Source: Mycobacterium sp. DL (lineage in GTDB: Bacteria > Actinomycetota > Actinomycetes > Mycobacteriales > Mycobacteriaceae). Taken from it: 64,000 bases of DNA. The position numbers and the translations under genes are program-made. The DNA lies in the NCBI RefSeq assembly GCF_039729195.1, contig NZ_CP155796.1, positions 1,984,001-2,048,000 of the forward strand, read 5' to 3'. Shown one piece after another: positions 1 to 8,982 of this stretch. Each line of letters opens with the position of its first letter. Within the stretch, counting starts at the first letter, position 1. The notes below the pieces were generated by a model. The model was not told the origin of the DNA, searched no databases, and saw only the letters and a program-made list of their open reading frames with translations.

Positions 1-303
1 AAAGATGTTGGCCGCTGCGAATCTGGCCTGACGTTCCTCGCCGAGTCGCTGGGTCTCCAGCATCCAGGTGGAGAACGTCGTGTACGAGCCGATCAATGCC
101 GTGCCGGCCAGCAGGGCCACATCCGGCGGGAGCGCGAGGCCGGTGAGGAAACCGAGCACGAATGCGCCGCTGAGATTGACCACCAGGGTGCCGAACGGGA
201 ACGAGCCCGCGGTGCGACGGGCCACCGTCCGGTCGACGAGAAAGCGCGCCACCGCGCCCACCCCGCCGAGGACCAGGACCCCGCTCCAAACCAGGACGCT
301 CAT
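1..303 (-). CDS. crcB: Fluoride channel CrcB, first copy (3' end outside window)
   Basis: Membrane subunit of the CrcB/Fluc family, which lets fluoride leave the cell. Only the first 101 residues lie in the window; the gene runs off the left edge. Visible are a hydrophobic first helix, the family block around residues 38-53 (VVNLSGAF) and the pore-lining TTFST at 75-79. The ATG at 303 lies 28 bases after the stop of a second crcB gene transcribed in the same direction, so the two are probably one operon. In bacteria with paired small CrcB proteins the two often form an antiparallel heterodimer, and that is inferred here. The partner has the same motifs, so neither copy looks degenerate in the part seen. 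Confidence 0.9.
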   Translation of the reverse strand, partial: MSVLVWSGVLVLGGVGAVARFLVDRTVARRTAGSFPFGTLVVNLSGAFVLGFLTGLALPPDVALLAGTALIGSYTTFSTWMLETQRLGEERQARFAAANIF

Positions 304-331
304 CGCTTCCCTCTGCTCTTCGCGCAAGCGC

Positions 332-730
332 TCATCGCTTCCCCACCCGGACCCGTCGCACCAGCATCGTGGCGGTGTACACGGCGATGAGGCCCGCGGT
401 GATGCTGACCGTCGTATAAGCCACCGCCAACCCGTAGTGCCCGTGCTCGATCATCGAGATGGTCTCGACCTGCATCGTCGAGAACGTCGTCAGGCCGCCG
501 CACAACCCCGTGCCGAGCAGCGGCCGGCGGTAGCTGGAGAGAGGCAGTCGCTCCAGCAGTCGGGTGGTGAAGTACCCGAGCAGGAACGCGCCGGCGATAT
601 TCACCACGAACGTGGGCCACGGCCACCGCCCGGGATCCGGGGCGGCCAGCGTCTCGAAAGCAGCGCGGGACACCGCTCCCAGCGCCCCGCCGACGAATAC
701 CGCGGCGAGTTCCCGCCGGTCGAAGGCCAT
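332..730 (-). CDS. crcB: Fluoride channel CrcB, second copy
   Basis: Complete 132-residue CrcB/Fluc protein, the usual size for the family, with about four membrane helices. The family signature is seen as [13 protein letters not shown] (residues 42-54) and GGLTTFSTM (78-86), the latter carrying the polar TTFST track of the fluoride pore. Translation starts at the ATG at 730 (MAFDRRE); a much longer open frame continues upstream, but it is antisense to pgm and not coding. The gene lies 63 bases from the divergent pgm start and 28 bases upstream of the other crcB. The C-terminus is basic (VRRVRVGKR). Family assignment is firm; the pairing of the two subunits is inference. Confidence 0.93.
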   Translation of the reverse strand: MAFDRRELAAVFVGGALGAVSRAAFETLAAPDPGRWPWPTFVVNIAGAFLLGYFTTRLLERLPLSSYRRPLLGTGLCGGLTTFSTMQVETISMIEHGHYGLAVAYTTVSITAGLIAVYTATMLVRRVRVGKR

Positions 731-793
731 GCCGGAAAGTATGCACACCCGGGTGGGTTCTTTGCGCGCCGCCGACGTAGCAGAATCAACCCC

Positions 794-2425
794 ATGGCTA
801 ATCCCCGTGCCGGTCAGTTGGCGCAACCCGAGGACCTCATCGACGTGGCCGCGGTGGTGACGGCGTACTACACCGTTGCTCCCGATCCCGACAACGTCGA
901 TCAACAGGTGGTGTTCGGCACCTCGGGGCATCGCGGATCGAGCCTGGACGCAGCCTTCAACGAGGCCCACATCCTGGCCACCACGCAGGCGATCGTCGAG
1001 TACCGCCGCGCACAGGGCACCACCGGACCGCTGTTCATCGGCCGCGACACCCATGCGCTCTCCGAGCCGGCGTGGGTCTCGGCGCTGGAGGTGCTGGCGG
1101 CCAACGACGTTGTGGCGATGATCGATTCGGCGGACCGATTCACCCCGACGCCGGCGGTCAGCCACGCCATCCTGTCGTTCAACCGGGGCCGCGACACCGA
1201 CCTCGCCGACGGGATCGTCGTCACGCCGTCGCACAACCCGCCCCGCGACGGCGGCTTCAAGTACAACCCGCCCAACGGTGGGCCGGCCGACAGTGACGCG
1301 ACCGGCGTCATCGCCGCCCGGGCCAACGAGATCCTGCGCGACGGGCTCAAGGCGGTCAAACGAGTACCGCTGGCCAAGGCGCTGAGCACCGCGCAGCACC
1401 ACGACTACCTCGACGCCTACGTCGCCGACCTGCCCAACATCATCGACATGCACGCGATCAGCGCGCAGGGCATCCGGATCGGCGCGGACCCACTCGGCGG
1501 TGCCAGCGTCGACTACTGGGGTGCCATCGCCGAACGCCACAACCTGGAGTTGACCGTCGTCAACCCACTCGTGGACGCGACGTGGCGCTTCATGACGCTC
1601 GACACCGACGGCAAGATCCGGATGGACTGCAGTTCCCCGAACGCCATGGCCAGCCTGATCGGCGGCATCGGGAACTACCAGATCGCCACCGGCAACGACC
1701 CCGACTCCGACCGGCACGGGATCGTCACCCCCGACGGCGGTCTGATGAACCCGAACCACTACCTCGCCGTGGCGATCGACTACCTGTACTCCAACCGTCC
1801 GGACTGGCCCGCCTCGATCGCGGTCGGCAAGACGGCGGTGAGTTCGTCGATCATCGACCGGGTGGTGGCCGGTCTGGGCCGCAAGCTCGTCGAGGTTCCG
1901 GTGGGCTTCAAGTGGTTCGTCGACGGATTGATCGGCGGGACCATCGGTTTCGGCGGCGAGGAGAGCGCCGGGGCATCCTTCCTGCGTCGCGACGGATCGG
2001 TGTGGACCACCGACAAGGACGGCATCATTCTTGCGCTGTTGGCCTCGGAGATCCTTGCGGTCACGGGATCGACCCCGTCGCAACGGTATGCGACGCTGGC
2101 CGACAAGTACGGTGCGCCGACCTATGCGCGCATCGACGCGCCCGCCAACCGTGAGCAGAAGGCACGTCTGGGCAAGCTGTCGCCCGAGGAGGTCACCGCA
2201 ACCGAATTGGCCGGTGAGCCGATCACCGCGAAGCTGACGACCGCACCGGGCAACGGTGCCCCGCTGGGTGGACTGAAGGTGACGACGGAGAACGCGTGGT
2301 TCGCTGCGCGTCCGTCGGGTACCGAGGACGTGTACAAGATCTACGCCGAATCATTCCGCGGCGCCGAGCATCTCGCGGAGGTGCAGGACGCTGCGCGTGA
2401 AGTGGTGAACAAGGTCATTTCGTGA
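794..2425 (+). CDS. pgm: Phosphoglucomutase (alpha-D-glucose-phosphate specific)
   Basis: Interconverts glucose 1-phosphate and glucose 6-phosphate, feeding glycogen, trehalose and UDP-glucose synthesis in the cytoplasm. The 543-residue protein has the four-domain alpha-phosphohexomutase layout: FGTSGHRG near 41-48, the phosphoserine loop VTPSHNPP with Ser146, the metal loop NDPDSDRHG in the middle third, the sugar-specificity loop GGEESAGAS, and the phosphate-binding [10 protein letters not shown] near the C-terminus. The ATG at 794 is chosen because the open frame upstream to position 68 is antisense to crcB and shows no family similarity. Length matches the mycobacterial PgmA protein (about 547 residues). 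It is divergent from crcB, an arrangement I recall from M. tuberculosis. Confidence 0.96.
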   Translation: MANPRAGQLAQPEDLIDVAAVVTAYYTVAPDPDNVDQQVVFGTSGHRGSSLDAAFNEAHILATTQAIVEYRRAQGTTGPLFIGRDTHALSEPAWVSALEVLAANDVVAMIDSADRFTPTPAVSHAILSFNRGRDTDLADGIVVTPSHNPPRDGGFKYNPPNGGPADSDATGVIAARANEILRDGLKAVKRVPLAKALSTAQHHDYLDAYVADLPNIIDMHAISAQGIRIGADPLGGASVDYWGAIAERHNLELTVVNPLVDATWRFMTLDTDGKIRMDCSSPNAMASLIGGIGNYQIATGNDPDSDRHGIVTPDGGLMNPNHYLAVAIDYLYSNRPDWPASIAVGKTAVSSSIIDRVVAGLGRKLVEVPVGFKWFVDGLIGGTIGFGGEESAGASFLRRDGSVWTTDKDGIILALLASEILAVTGSTPSQRYATLADKYGAPTYARIDAPANREQKARLGKLSPEEVTATELAGEPITAKLTTAPGNGAPLGGLKVTTENAWFAARPSGTEDVYKIYAESFRGAEHLAEVQDAAREVVNKVIS

Positions 2426-2438
2426 GACTGGTCATCGC

Positions 2439-3707
2439 TTGAGTGCGCGCCCGGAGGGCGAGTGTCAGGACAAGACCAAACGCCGGCTTCCCCGTGAAGT
2501 CTGGGTCCTGGTAGTCGCCAACGTTGTCGTGGCGCTGGGCTACGGAGTGGTGGCGCCGGTGCTGCCGCAGTACGCGCGCCACTTCGGAGTCAGCATCAGC
2601 GCCGCGACATTTGTCATCACCGCCTTCGCCGTGATGCGACTGGTGGGGGCGCCGCCGGCGGGCTGGATGGTCCAGCGCCTGGGTGAGCGGAAGGTCTACA
2701 TCAGCGGACTCGTCATCGTCGCGCTGTCGACCGCGGCGTGCGCGTTCGCCGAAACCTATTGGCAGCTGTTGTTTTTCCGCTCCCTGGGCGGAGTCGGGTC
2801 GGCGATGTTCACGGTGTCGTCACTGGGGTTGATGATCCGGATCTCCCCGCCTGATGCCCGTGGACGCGTCGCCGGGCTGTTCTCGTCGGGTTTCATGTTC
2901 GGTTCGGTGGGAGGGCCGATCCTGGGGAGCCTGACCGTCGGGTTCGGCCTGTCGGCACCGTTCCTGATCTACGGCGCGGCGTTGTTGGTCGCCGCGACCG
3001 TCGTTTTTGTCAGCCTGCGCAATTCCGCGGTCGTCGCCCAGGCCGACGAGGAGGTGACGCCGCCGGTGCCCTTCCGGACGGTGTTCCGGCACCGGGCGTA
3101 TCGGGCGGCGCTGTTCTCCAACTTCGCGACAGGGTGGGCGTCGTTCGGTCTGCGAATAGCGTTGGTACCGCTGTTCGTCGTGGAGGTGCTCGGCGGCGGA
3201 CCGGGCGCGGCCGGTCTCGCGTTGACCGCCTTCGCGGTCGGAAACATCTCGGTCGTCATCCCCAGTGGATATCTGTCGGACCGCCTGGGGCGCCGCAAGC
3301 TGCTGATCTTCGGCCTGGCGCTGGCCTCGGTGTCGACCGCGCTGGTGGGCTTCACCACCTCGCTGCCGGTGTTCCTGGCCGCGGCCGTCATCGCCGGTGC
3401 GGCGACCGGCATCTTCATCTCACCGCAGCAGGCCGCCGTCGCCGACGTGCTGGGCAACAAGTCGCGGGGCGGGTCGGCGGTCGCCACCTTCCAGATGATG
3501 GCGGACTTCGGCTCGATCGGCGGATCGCTGCTCGTGGGCCTCATTGCCCAGTACACGTCGTTCGGGTGGGCGTTCCTGATCAGCGGACTGATCCTCGGCA
3601 TCGCGGCGGTGGGGTGGATCTTCGCCCCCGAAACCAGGCCACGGACCGACACCGAGCACACGCAGGCCCGTCCGCTGGGACCGGAAGCCGGCGGGGAAGT
3701 GCCGTGA
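2439..3707 (+). CDS. MFS transporter
   Basis: Twelve-helix major facilitator superfamily permease of 422 residues, most likely a proton-driven drug or metabolite exporter of the inner membrane. Both half-molecules carry the loop 2-3/8-9 signature: QRLGERKVYI in the N-half and SDRLGRRKLLI in the C-half. A charged N-terminal tail (about 20 residues) and a hydrophilic C-terminal tail flank the membrane core. The start used is TTG at 2439, 13 bases after the pgm stop, suggesting co-transcription; no ATG or GTG lies in frame before the first helix, so the start is not certain. The substrate cannot be told from the sequence. Confidence 0.88.
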   Translation: MSARPEGECQDKTKRRLPREVWVLVVANVVVALGYGVVAPVLPQYARHFGVSISAATFVITAFAVMRLVGAPPAGWMVQRLGERKVYISGLVIVALSTAACAFAETYWQLLFFRSLGGVGSAMFTVSSLGLMIRISPPDARGRVAGLFSSGFMFGSVGGPILGSLTVGFGLSAPFLIYGAALLVAATVVFVSLRNSAVVAQADEEVTPPVPFRTVFRHRAYRAALFSNFATGWASFGLRIALVPLFVVEVLGGGPGAAGLALTAFAVGNISVVIPSGYLSDRLGRRKLLIFGLALASVSTALVGFTTSLPVFLAAAVIAGAATGIFISPQQAAVADVLGNKSRGGSAVATFQMMADFGSIGGSLLVGLIAQYTSFGWAFLISGLILGIAAVGWIFAPETRPRTDTEHTQARPLGPEAGGEVP

Positions 3708-3763
3708 CCTGCGATTTTGAACGGCCCCCGCGGGTGGTGTAACTTCGATGAGCACAACATCTA

Positions 3764-3836
3764 GGGGCTATGGCGCAGTTGGTAGCGCACCACACTGGCA
3801 GTGTGGGGGTCAGGGGTTCGAATCCCCTTAGCTCCA
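3764..3836 (+). tRNA. tRNA-Ala (anticodon GGC)
   Basis: A 73-base cloverleaf: acceptor arm GGGGCTA pairs with TAGCTCC (one G-T pair), D arm GCGC/GCGC, anticodon stem CCACA/TGTGG around the loop CTGGCAG with anticodon GGC, and T arm AGGGG-TTCGAAT-CCCCT. The discriminator base is A at 3836 and CCA is encoded at 3837-3839. It reads the GCC alanine codon, a very common codon in such GC-rich genomes. It lies between the MFS gene and a DUF3297 gene on the same strand. Confidence 0.96.
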
Positions 3837-3871
3837 CCACGAAACGCACGCCGCATTCGACGAAAGCCATC

Positions 3872-4129
3872 ATGTCTGAGGATCAGGTCACCGACGTTCC
3901 ACCGAACCACCTCTCCATCGATCCGAGCAGCCCTTTCTACAGCGAAGAGGTGCTCCGCCGCGATGTGGGTATCCGCTTCAACGGCGCCGAGAAGACCAAT
4001 GTTCTCGAATACGACGTGGCCGAAGGCTGGGTGCGTGTTGAGGTTCCCACCGCCAAGGATCGTCGCGGAAACCCGATGGTCGTCAAGCTCAGCGGCACGG
4101 TTGAACCTTATTTCCGTCCAGCGAAATAG
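3872..4129 (+). CDS. DUF3297 family protein
   Basis: Small cytoplasmic protein of 85 residues that fits DUF3297 over its whole length: LSIDPSSPFYSEEVLRRDVG, then IRFNGAEKTNV and EGWVRVEVPTAKDRRGNP, ending with KLSGTVEPYF. No catalytic residues or membrane segments are apparent, and the family has no established function. The gene starts at ATG 3872, 36 bases after the tRNA-Ala body, and ends about 60 bases before a rho-independent terminator. It is flanked by the tRNA on one side and by a short tRNA-3'-end-like sequence on the other (4153-4180). Confidence 0.88.
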   Translation: MSEDQVTDVPPNHLSIDPSSPFYSEEVLRRDVGIRFNGAEKTNVLEYDVAEGWVRVEVPTAKDRRGNPMVVKLSGTVEPYFRPAK

Positions 4130-4152
4130 CGCGTGACGACCGAACGTCGGCG

Positions 4153-4180
4153 CAGGGGTTATGCCCGTCGGTAGCTCCAC
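4153..4180 (+). repeat. Partial copy of the tRNA-Ala 3' end
   Basis: CAGGGGTT (4153-4160), an 11-base spacer and TAGCTCCAC (4172-4180) repeat the T-arm start and acceptor 3' end of the tRNA-Ala at 3811-3837, where the same two blocks are 10 bases apart. The part between them is not conserved. It may be an old duplication or attachment-site remnant around the DUF3297 gene, or chance. Confidence 0.4.
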
Positions 4181-4190
4181 TCTCGACAAT

Positions 4191-4221
4191 CCGCTTCGGC
4201 CATAGGTCGGAGCGGCTTTTT
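4191..4221 (+). terminator. Rho-independent terminator
   Basis: An 11-base stem (4191-4201 with 4205-4215, two G-T pairs) closes a three-base loop and is followed by CTTTTT at 4216-4221. It ends transcription from the tRNA-Ala and DUF3297 genes. A U-tract after the stem is less usual in mycobacteria, which makes this a clear case. Confidence 0.85.
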
Positions 4222-4560
4222 GTTCGCTGTGGTGGGCGCTAGAGGGGCGATTTGTGCTGATGATTTGTCCTGATTCTGTCCGACCCACACGCAACTAGAG
4301 GTCAGGCCCCCACCGCGACGATCTTGCATTCAGCGCAGCACGCCGTCGGCCTTACCTGGCGGATAGGAAACCCTGGCTTTTTGGCGTCGTGTTCTGGCTT
4401 CCCGGCGATTCCGCAGCCGCTTGCGGCGCACGACTATTGCTGCAGCGGGAAAAACCGGAGACGGCCGAAAGCTCGGCAGACCACATACAGACCCGCAGTG
4501 AACGGCCGAACGACCAACACGCGCCCGACCCAGGGCAGCGACAACCTCACAGGAGCAATC
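4222..4560. other. Non-coding stretch before the DUF4189 gene
   Basis: No supported gene. Short open frames here lack family similarity and ribosome sites. The last bases carry the ribosome-binding site (AGGAG at about 4551) of the following secreted protein. A promoter for that gene must lie here, but I cannot point to a convincing -35/-10 pair. Confidence 0.5.
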
Positions 4561-5280
4561 ATGAACACCACTTCGAAGAACAGTGTGGGCTGGCAAGGCC
4601 GCACCGCGGCCGCCATCTTGGTGGCTGCGGGTACGGCCGCCGTCGGCCTACTCACGCCCGCATCGGCGCAGGCTGCCGATCAGTACATCGCGTTGGCGCT
4701 CGGATATGTCAACGAGAATCCGCCCGTCACGATGGCAGGCGGTTCGTCGATCGGGGGCAACCAGGACCAGGCTGCCCAGGGGGCGCTGACGAACTGTTCC
4801 AACAACGGTGCCGGTCACTGCGTCACCGTGGTCATCGCCACAAACCAGTGCGCGGCGGCCGCCTCCAATGACTACGGCGAAAGGGAAGGGGCAACAGGCT
4901 CGACGATTGCCGCCGCCTCGAGTAGCGCCTTGGCCAAGCTGCAGAACCAGACGGGTGCGAAGGTGATCGTGTCGGGGTGCTCGAATGGCAACACTCCACC
5001 GCCTCCGAACGATCCGCCGCCGCCCCCGCCGGCGCCGAAGCTGGGTCCGACGGTGTCGTTCGACACGGTTCTGGGTGGCCTGGTCGCTCACATCACAGAT
5101 CGCAGTGGGGTGTCGTCGCAGTGCACGTACACGGCTGACAACTTCAACCGTGCATTCGCCTTACCCGCGAACTCCCAGTACGCCCTGCGGATCGTCCCGG
5201 CGGTGCCGCGGTTCAAGAACTGGAATGTCACCATCGCCTGCGACAACGGAACCAGCACGGCGACAACGACATACTTCTGA
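4561..5280 (+). CDS. Secreted DUF4189 protein with Pro-rich linker and second C-terminal domain
   Basis: Exported protein of 239 residues. Residues 1-40 form a Sec signal peptide (hydrophobic run AAAILVAAGTAAVGLL, cleavage near ASAQA-AD). Residues 42-140 match the DUF4189 type: an ALALGY start, a run of small residues, three cysteines and a CSNG ending. A linker of about 15 residues rich in Pro (PPPPNDPPPPPPAP) leads to a C-terminal domain of about 80 residues with two Cys (SSQCTYTADNFN and IACDNGT), probably one disulfide, resembling small beta-rich domains of mycobacterial secreted proteins. Function is unknown; the Pro-rich hinge suggests a cell-wall or extracellular role. ATG 4561 follows a good AGGAG. 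A strong hairpin ends the unit, so it is monocistronic. Confidence 0.85.
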   Translation: MNTTSKNSVGWQGRTAAAILVAAGTAAVGLLTPASAQAADQYIALALGYVNENPPVTMAGGSSIGGNQDQAAQGALTNCSNNGAGHCVTVVIATNQCAAAASNDYGEREGATGSTIAAASSSALAKLQNQTGAKVIVSGCSNGNTPPPPNDPPPPPPAPKLGPTVSFDTVLGGLVAHITDRSGVSSQCTYTADNFNRAFALPANSQYALRIVPAVPRFKNWNVTIACDNGTSTATTTYF

Positions 5281-5300
5281 GCCCGACGATTCTGATAGCC

Positions 5301-5340
5301 GAAACCGCTCGGACCGTGACCCTACGGTCCGGGCGGTTTC
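5301..5340. terminator. Long hairpin terminator
   Basis: A 17-base arm (5301-5317) pairs with 5324-5340 with one G-T mismatch around a six-base loop. There is no U-tract, as is common for mycobacterial terminators. It lies 20 bases after the DUF4189 stop and before the promoter region of the next operon. Confidence 0.8.
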
Positions 5341-5464
5341 CGGCTCGTCGCGGTGGCGGATCAGGCTGCGCTGGGATCGGGTTGACCATGATCGAACCCG
5401 GGTTGCTGAGCAGATGCACAGCATTCCGCTGACGTAGCCGCCGACCTCCGGTAGCTTGCGCTGC

Positions 5465-6589
5465 ATGCCCTTGGAGCTGGCCTCGTTCTTCCGGACGACT
5501 CTGCCGCTCGATCTCAGCGGGCTGGACGCCCTCGATCAGGGCCGCTACCACTCCCTGTGGATGCCCGATCACCTCGTCAGCTTCTGGCCGGACTCGATCT
5601 GGACGCCGGAGTTCACCGACCTCGCGGAGGTGTCGCCGTCGCCGCACCGCTACTTGGACGCTCTCACCCTCGCCGGCGCGGTCGCGGCTCGCACCACGCG
5701 CACGCGGCTCGCCACGAGCGTTCTCGACACCGTCCGTCGCCACCCGGTGATGCTGGCGCAGTCGGCACTGACCCTGAGCCATCTCTCCGACGGCCGCTTC
5801 ATCCTCGGACTCGGTGCCGGCGAGCGCGAGAATCTGGCTCCGTACGGCTTCGACCACGAGGGCACGGTGAGTCGGTTCGGTGAGGCGCTGCGACTGATCC
5901 GGTTGTTCTGGACCACCGATGGGCCGATCGACTTCGCCGGGCGGTTCTTCACGCTGGAGCACGCCCGGCTGGACGCCGAGCTTCACACCACCGGCCCGCC
6001 ACCGATCTGGATCGGGGCCAACGGCCCCCGCATGCTGCGGCTGGTCGGTGAACTCGGAGACGGCTGGTGGCCGACGGGTAGTGCCGGGCCAGAGACTTAC
6101 GCCACTCAGCTGGCGGCTATCCGGGAGTCGGCCGAACAGTCCGGCCGCGACCCGCAGGCGATCACACCGGCGAAGATGGTGGTCTGCCTCATCGGCGAGC
6201 CCGACGAACTGCGCGAGATCATGCATGCTCCGCTGGTGAAATCGCTGGTGTTGCAACTGACGGCCGACGCTCTGGCAGCCACCGGTCACCGTCATCCGAT
6301 GGGGGAGCAGTGGCGCGGCATCCAGGACATCGACCCGCGGGTGCTGAGCCGGGACAGACTGCTCCGGCTCTTCGAGCAGGTCGACCCGGCCGCGATCCTG
6401 TCTGTGGTTACGCACGGCACACCGAAACAGGTCGCCGCGCAGATCGCCGAATTCGGCGAGGCGGGTGCCCGGATCGTGTCGGTGCTCGACTACGGCGGAA
6501 TGGCCGGGCAGGCCTACGCCGCCGACTCGGCACACAAAGTTCGTGAGGTCGAGGACGCACTGCTGCAGTTCACAGGAAGCACGCCATGA
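5465..6589 (+). CDS. F420-type luciferase-like oxidoreductase
   Basis: Member of the bacterial luciferase-like superfamily (374 residues), of the branch that in mycobacteria uses reduced coenzyme F420 rather than FMN. Supporting motifs are WMPDHL (32-37), the cofactor loop LGLGAGERENLAPYG (115-129) and the substrate-barrel block PPIWIGANGPRMLRL. The overall pattern resembles phthiodiolone-ketoreductase-like and related hydride-transfer enzymes. The ATG at 5465 is used; an in-frame TTG lies nine bases upstream. First gene of a five-gene operon: its stop overlaps the start of the sulfotransferase gene (ATGA). The substrate is unknown. An FMN-dependent monooxygenase is possible, but the PYG loop favours F420. 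Confidence 0.88.
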   Translation: MPLELASFFRTTLPLDLSGLDALDQGRYHSLWMPDHLVSFWPDSIWTPEFTDLAEVSPSPHRYLDALTLAGAVAARTTRTRLATSVLDTVRRHPVMLAQSALTLSHLSDGRFILGLGAGERENLAPYGFDHEGTVSRFGEALRLIRLFWTTDGPIDFAGRFFTLEHARLDAELHTTGPPPIWIGANGPRMLRLVGELGDGWWPTGSAGPETYATQLAAIRESAEQSGRDPQAITPAKMVVCLIGEPDELREIMHAPLVKSLVLQLTADALAATGHRHPMGEQWRGIQDIDPRVLSRDRLLRLFEQVDPAAILSVVTHGTPKQVAAQIAEFGEAGARIVSVLDYGGMAGQAYAADSAHKVREVEDALLQFTGSTP

Positions 6590-7737
6590 CAATCCTGGAC
6601 GGGAACGTCCTCATCGCGGACGCGCAGGAGTCGACGGGGCTCACTGACTTCGGTGATGACACCCTGCCCGCGCGCGTGGCACTGGTCGTCGACCGCCTCA
6701 ACGGCGCCGAACTGGACGAAACAGGTTCGCGGGCAGCCGCACACACGATCTCCGGACTGCTGACGAGTCGCCTGCGCTTCATGACCGATCACGCACGCCT
6801 GCCGCTGGCATCAGAACGGATCACGGCACCGCTGTTCGCCACCGGTGAGCCGCGGTCGGGAACGACGCTGCTGCATGCTCTGCTCGCCGAGGACGAGGAA
6901 TCGCGAGCGCTGCGCTTTTGGGAGGTCATGTATCCCTCGCCGCCACCCGGCCCGGCCGCGGGGGACGACCCGCGCCGGGGACGGGCCGATGCCGACTGGC
7001 GGGAGATCCTCGACCGCATCCCACCGTGGATCGTCAGCCACCCCTACAACGATCTGCTCGGTGCTGGGCTGCCCGAGTGTGAACGCACGTGGGCCTTCGA
7101 CTTCCGCGCGACGAATCCGAGCGCCTGGTGGCGGGTTCCGATGACCATCCAGAACTTTCCGCAGAACCCTCACGCGCAGTACGCCCTGCACCGCATGATG
7201 CTGCAGCACATCCAATACGCTCGCCCGCCGAAGCGGTGGGTGCTCAAAGGGTTTCACGGCCGACGCCTGCGGGCGCTCTTCGACACCTATCCCGACGCCC
7301 GGATCGTCTGGGTACACCGCGACCCCGTGCAGGTGCTCGCCTCGCAGATCGTGGCGTTCGGGCAGATCAACGAGAGCCTTGCCGGAACGCTGGATTGGAC
7401 TCGGTACGCCGAAGACACGATCGCGGGGTCGCGGGCCAACTTCCACGCCTACCTGACCGACCCACTCGTGGACGACCCGCGCATCCATCACGTCCGCTAC
7501 CGTGACTTCGTCGCGGACCCGGTCGCCACGATCGGCGGGTTCTACGACTTCGCCGGACTTCCGTTCATGGCCGAAGCCGAGAAGGCGATGCGCGATTACC
7601 TCGTCACCAACCGTAGCGATAGGTACGGCAAGTTCACCTACTCCACCGACATACTGCCGGTTCCAGTGCAGCAGCTGCACAACGAATTCGCCGCCTATCG
7701 CGAGCGATTCGGCATCGACATCGAAACGAGGCGCTGA
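6586..7737 (+). CDS. Sulfotransferase family protein
   Basis: PAPS-dependent sulfotransferase-like protein of 383 residues. The 5'-phosphosulfate loop is GEPRSGTTLL (87-96) and the 3'-phosphate-binding strand-helix is RIVWVHRDPVQVLAS further on; a basic KGFHGRR segment sits between. This is the large actinobacterial group that includes Stf-type enzymes sulfating lipids or small hydroxylated compounds. It overlaps the preceding oxidoreductase gene by four bases, and its stop shares one base with the ATG of the DUF1214 gene, so the three are translationally coupled. Mycobacterial sulfotransferase and DUF1214 genes often occur side by side, but the acceptor is unknown. Confidence 0.9.
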   Translation: MTILDGNVLIADAQESTGLTDFGDDTLPARVALVVDRLNGAELDETGSRAAAHTISGLLTSRLRFMTDHARLPLASERITAPLFATGEPRSGTTLLHALLAEDEESRALRFWEVMYPSPPPGPAAGDDPRRGRADADWREILDRIPPWIVSHPYNDLLGAGLPECERTWAFDFRATNPSAWWRVPMTIQNFPQNPHAQYALHRMMLQHIQYARPPKRWVLKGFHGRRLRALFDTYPDARIVWVHRDPVQVLASQIVAFGQINESLAGTLDWTRYAEDTIAGSRANFHAYLTDPLVDDPRIHHVRYRDFVADPVATIGGFYDFAGLPFMAEAEKAMRDYLVTNRSDRYGKFTYSTDILPVPVQQLHNEFAAYRERFGIDIETRR

Positions 7738-8981
7738 TGGCGTTCGGTGACAGCGCAGACGACGAGGCGCTGCGCGGGGCATGGCACCAGTTCTGCGAAA
7801 GACTCAAGGCAGCGGGCGATCTCGCCTTCAAGGACACCTCGCCGGCGGATGCCCTGCAGCGCGCCGACGCGTTCCGCTACCTGACGCAGAATCTCGGGCA
7901 GGCCTACGACCTGGCTCTGGAGACCAAGGACACCCGCTATCCGGTGATCCACCCGTTCTGCGGGCCGAGCCGTAAGCTCGGCGGTGACAACGCCGACTTC
8001 GTTTATCTGCAGGCGTGGATCGACGGCGCCTCGACGTACCGGATCGCGGGCGACCGCGGCACAGCGCGGTTCCTCAACTTCACCGTCCAAGGTCCGCGAC
8101 CCGAGAAGGACGTGTACTACGGCGCCGATCACCCCAACCTGCACGAACCCTTCGGCGATACCCCCGAGGCGAACATCACCGGCGACGACCTGGTTACCGA
8201 GCCCGACGGCAGCTTCGTCCTCTACGTCGGTGGCGCACGGCGGGGACCGAATTGGCTGCCCACCACTGCGGGCTCACGAAAACTGTTCATGCGGCAGGGT
8301 TTCGACTCCTGGGGCGAGCGCTCGGCGCAGTTCAGCATCGAGCGCATCGACATGGACGAGCCGCGTCCCGTGCCGACACCGCAGGATCTGATCGCCTCGA
8401 TGCAGTGGGCCGGCGACTTCCTCACCGGGGTGATGACGGACTGGCCGGATCGCGAACTGCAGATCGGCTCGTTGTACGGCGAACCCGAGCCCAACGTGTT
8501 TCCGGGTGCGCGCTTCACCGGCACGGCGGAACAACGCGATGCCCGCCGCGGCCGGCTCATCGTCACGATGCCGTGGCGTCTCGGTCCCGATGACGCGCTG
8601 ATCTTCGAGTTCGCCGACGGCGGGGAGTTCTGGATGCTGACCAATATGGGCGCGTTCTGGAACAGCATGGATTACCTGTACCGCCCGGTGAGCTACACAC
8701 CGAGCAGATCGGCGATCGACTCCGATGGCCGTGTGCGAATGGTGATGGCGCACAACGACCCCGGTGTGTACAACTGGATCGACACGCAACGCTTCAGCGA
8801 GGGCTACCTGACGATGCGCGTCATCGGCAGTCGACAGCTGCCCGAGGTCAGCACCACCGTCGTCAGCGCAGCCGAGCTGGACACCGTCCTGCCTGCCGCC
8901 ACCCGGCACGTCACCCCCGAGGAGCGAGCCGCGCAACTGCACACACGCTTCGACGCCATCCGCCGCAGGTACAGGATCTGA
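7737..8981 (+). CDS. DUF1214 domain protein
   Basis: Protein of 414 residues with the DUF1214 pattern: an N-terminal helical part (WHQFCERLKAAGD, RADAFRYLTQNL), then GGDNADFVYLQAWIDG leading into a beta-rich region with TEPDGSFVLYVGG. No signal peptide or membrane helix is seen. The biochemical role of DUF1214 proteins is not established; they occur frequently in mycobacterial catabolic clusters. The ATG shares one base with the stop of the sulfotransferase gene, and the stop lies one base before the VOC gene, so it is the centre of a compact operon. The GADHPN and EPNVFPGARF segments look conserved-type but give no clear catalytic assignment. Confidence 0.8.
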   Translation: MAFGDSADDEALRGAWHQFCERLKAAGDLAFKDTSPADALQRADAFRYLTQNLGQAYDLALETKDTRYPVIHPFCGPSRKLGGDNADFVYLQAWIDGASTYRIAGDRGTARFLNFTVQGPRPEKDVYYGADHPNLHEPFGDTPEANITGDDLVTEPDGSFVLYVGGARRGPNWLPTTAGSRKLFMRQGFDSWGERSAQFSIERIDMDEPRPVPTPQDLIASMQWAGDFLTGVMTDWPDRELQIGSLYGEPEPNVFPGARFTGTAEQRDARRGRLIVTMPWRLGPDDALIFEFADGGEFWMLTNMGAFWNSMDYLYRPVSYTPSRSAIDSDGRVRMVMAHNDPGVYNWIDTQRFSEGYLTMRVIGSRQLPEVSTTVVSAAELDTVLPAATRHVTPEERAAQLHTRFDAIRRRYRI

Positions 8982-8982
8982 C

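Noticed and set aside
68..793. Long upstream extension of the pgm reading frame
   Set aside because: Antisense to both crcB genes, Arg/Pro-rich, and the phosphoglucomutase similarity begins at ATG 794.
731..2083. Open frame on the minus strand running through pgm into crcB
   Set aside because: Shadow of pgm in a GC-rich genome; only its last 132 codons are the true crcB.
5228..6592. 454-codon minus-strand open frame
   Set aside because: Exactly opposite the F420-type oxidoreductase gene with no family similarity.
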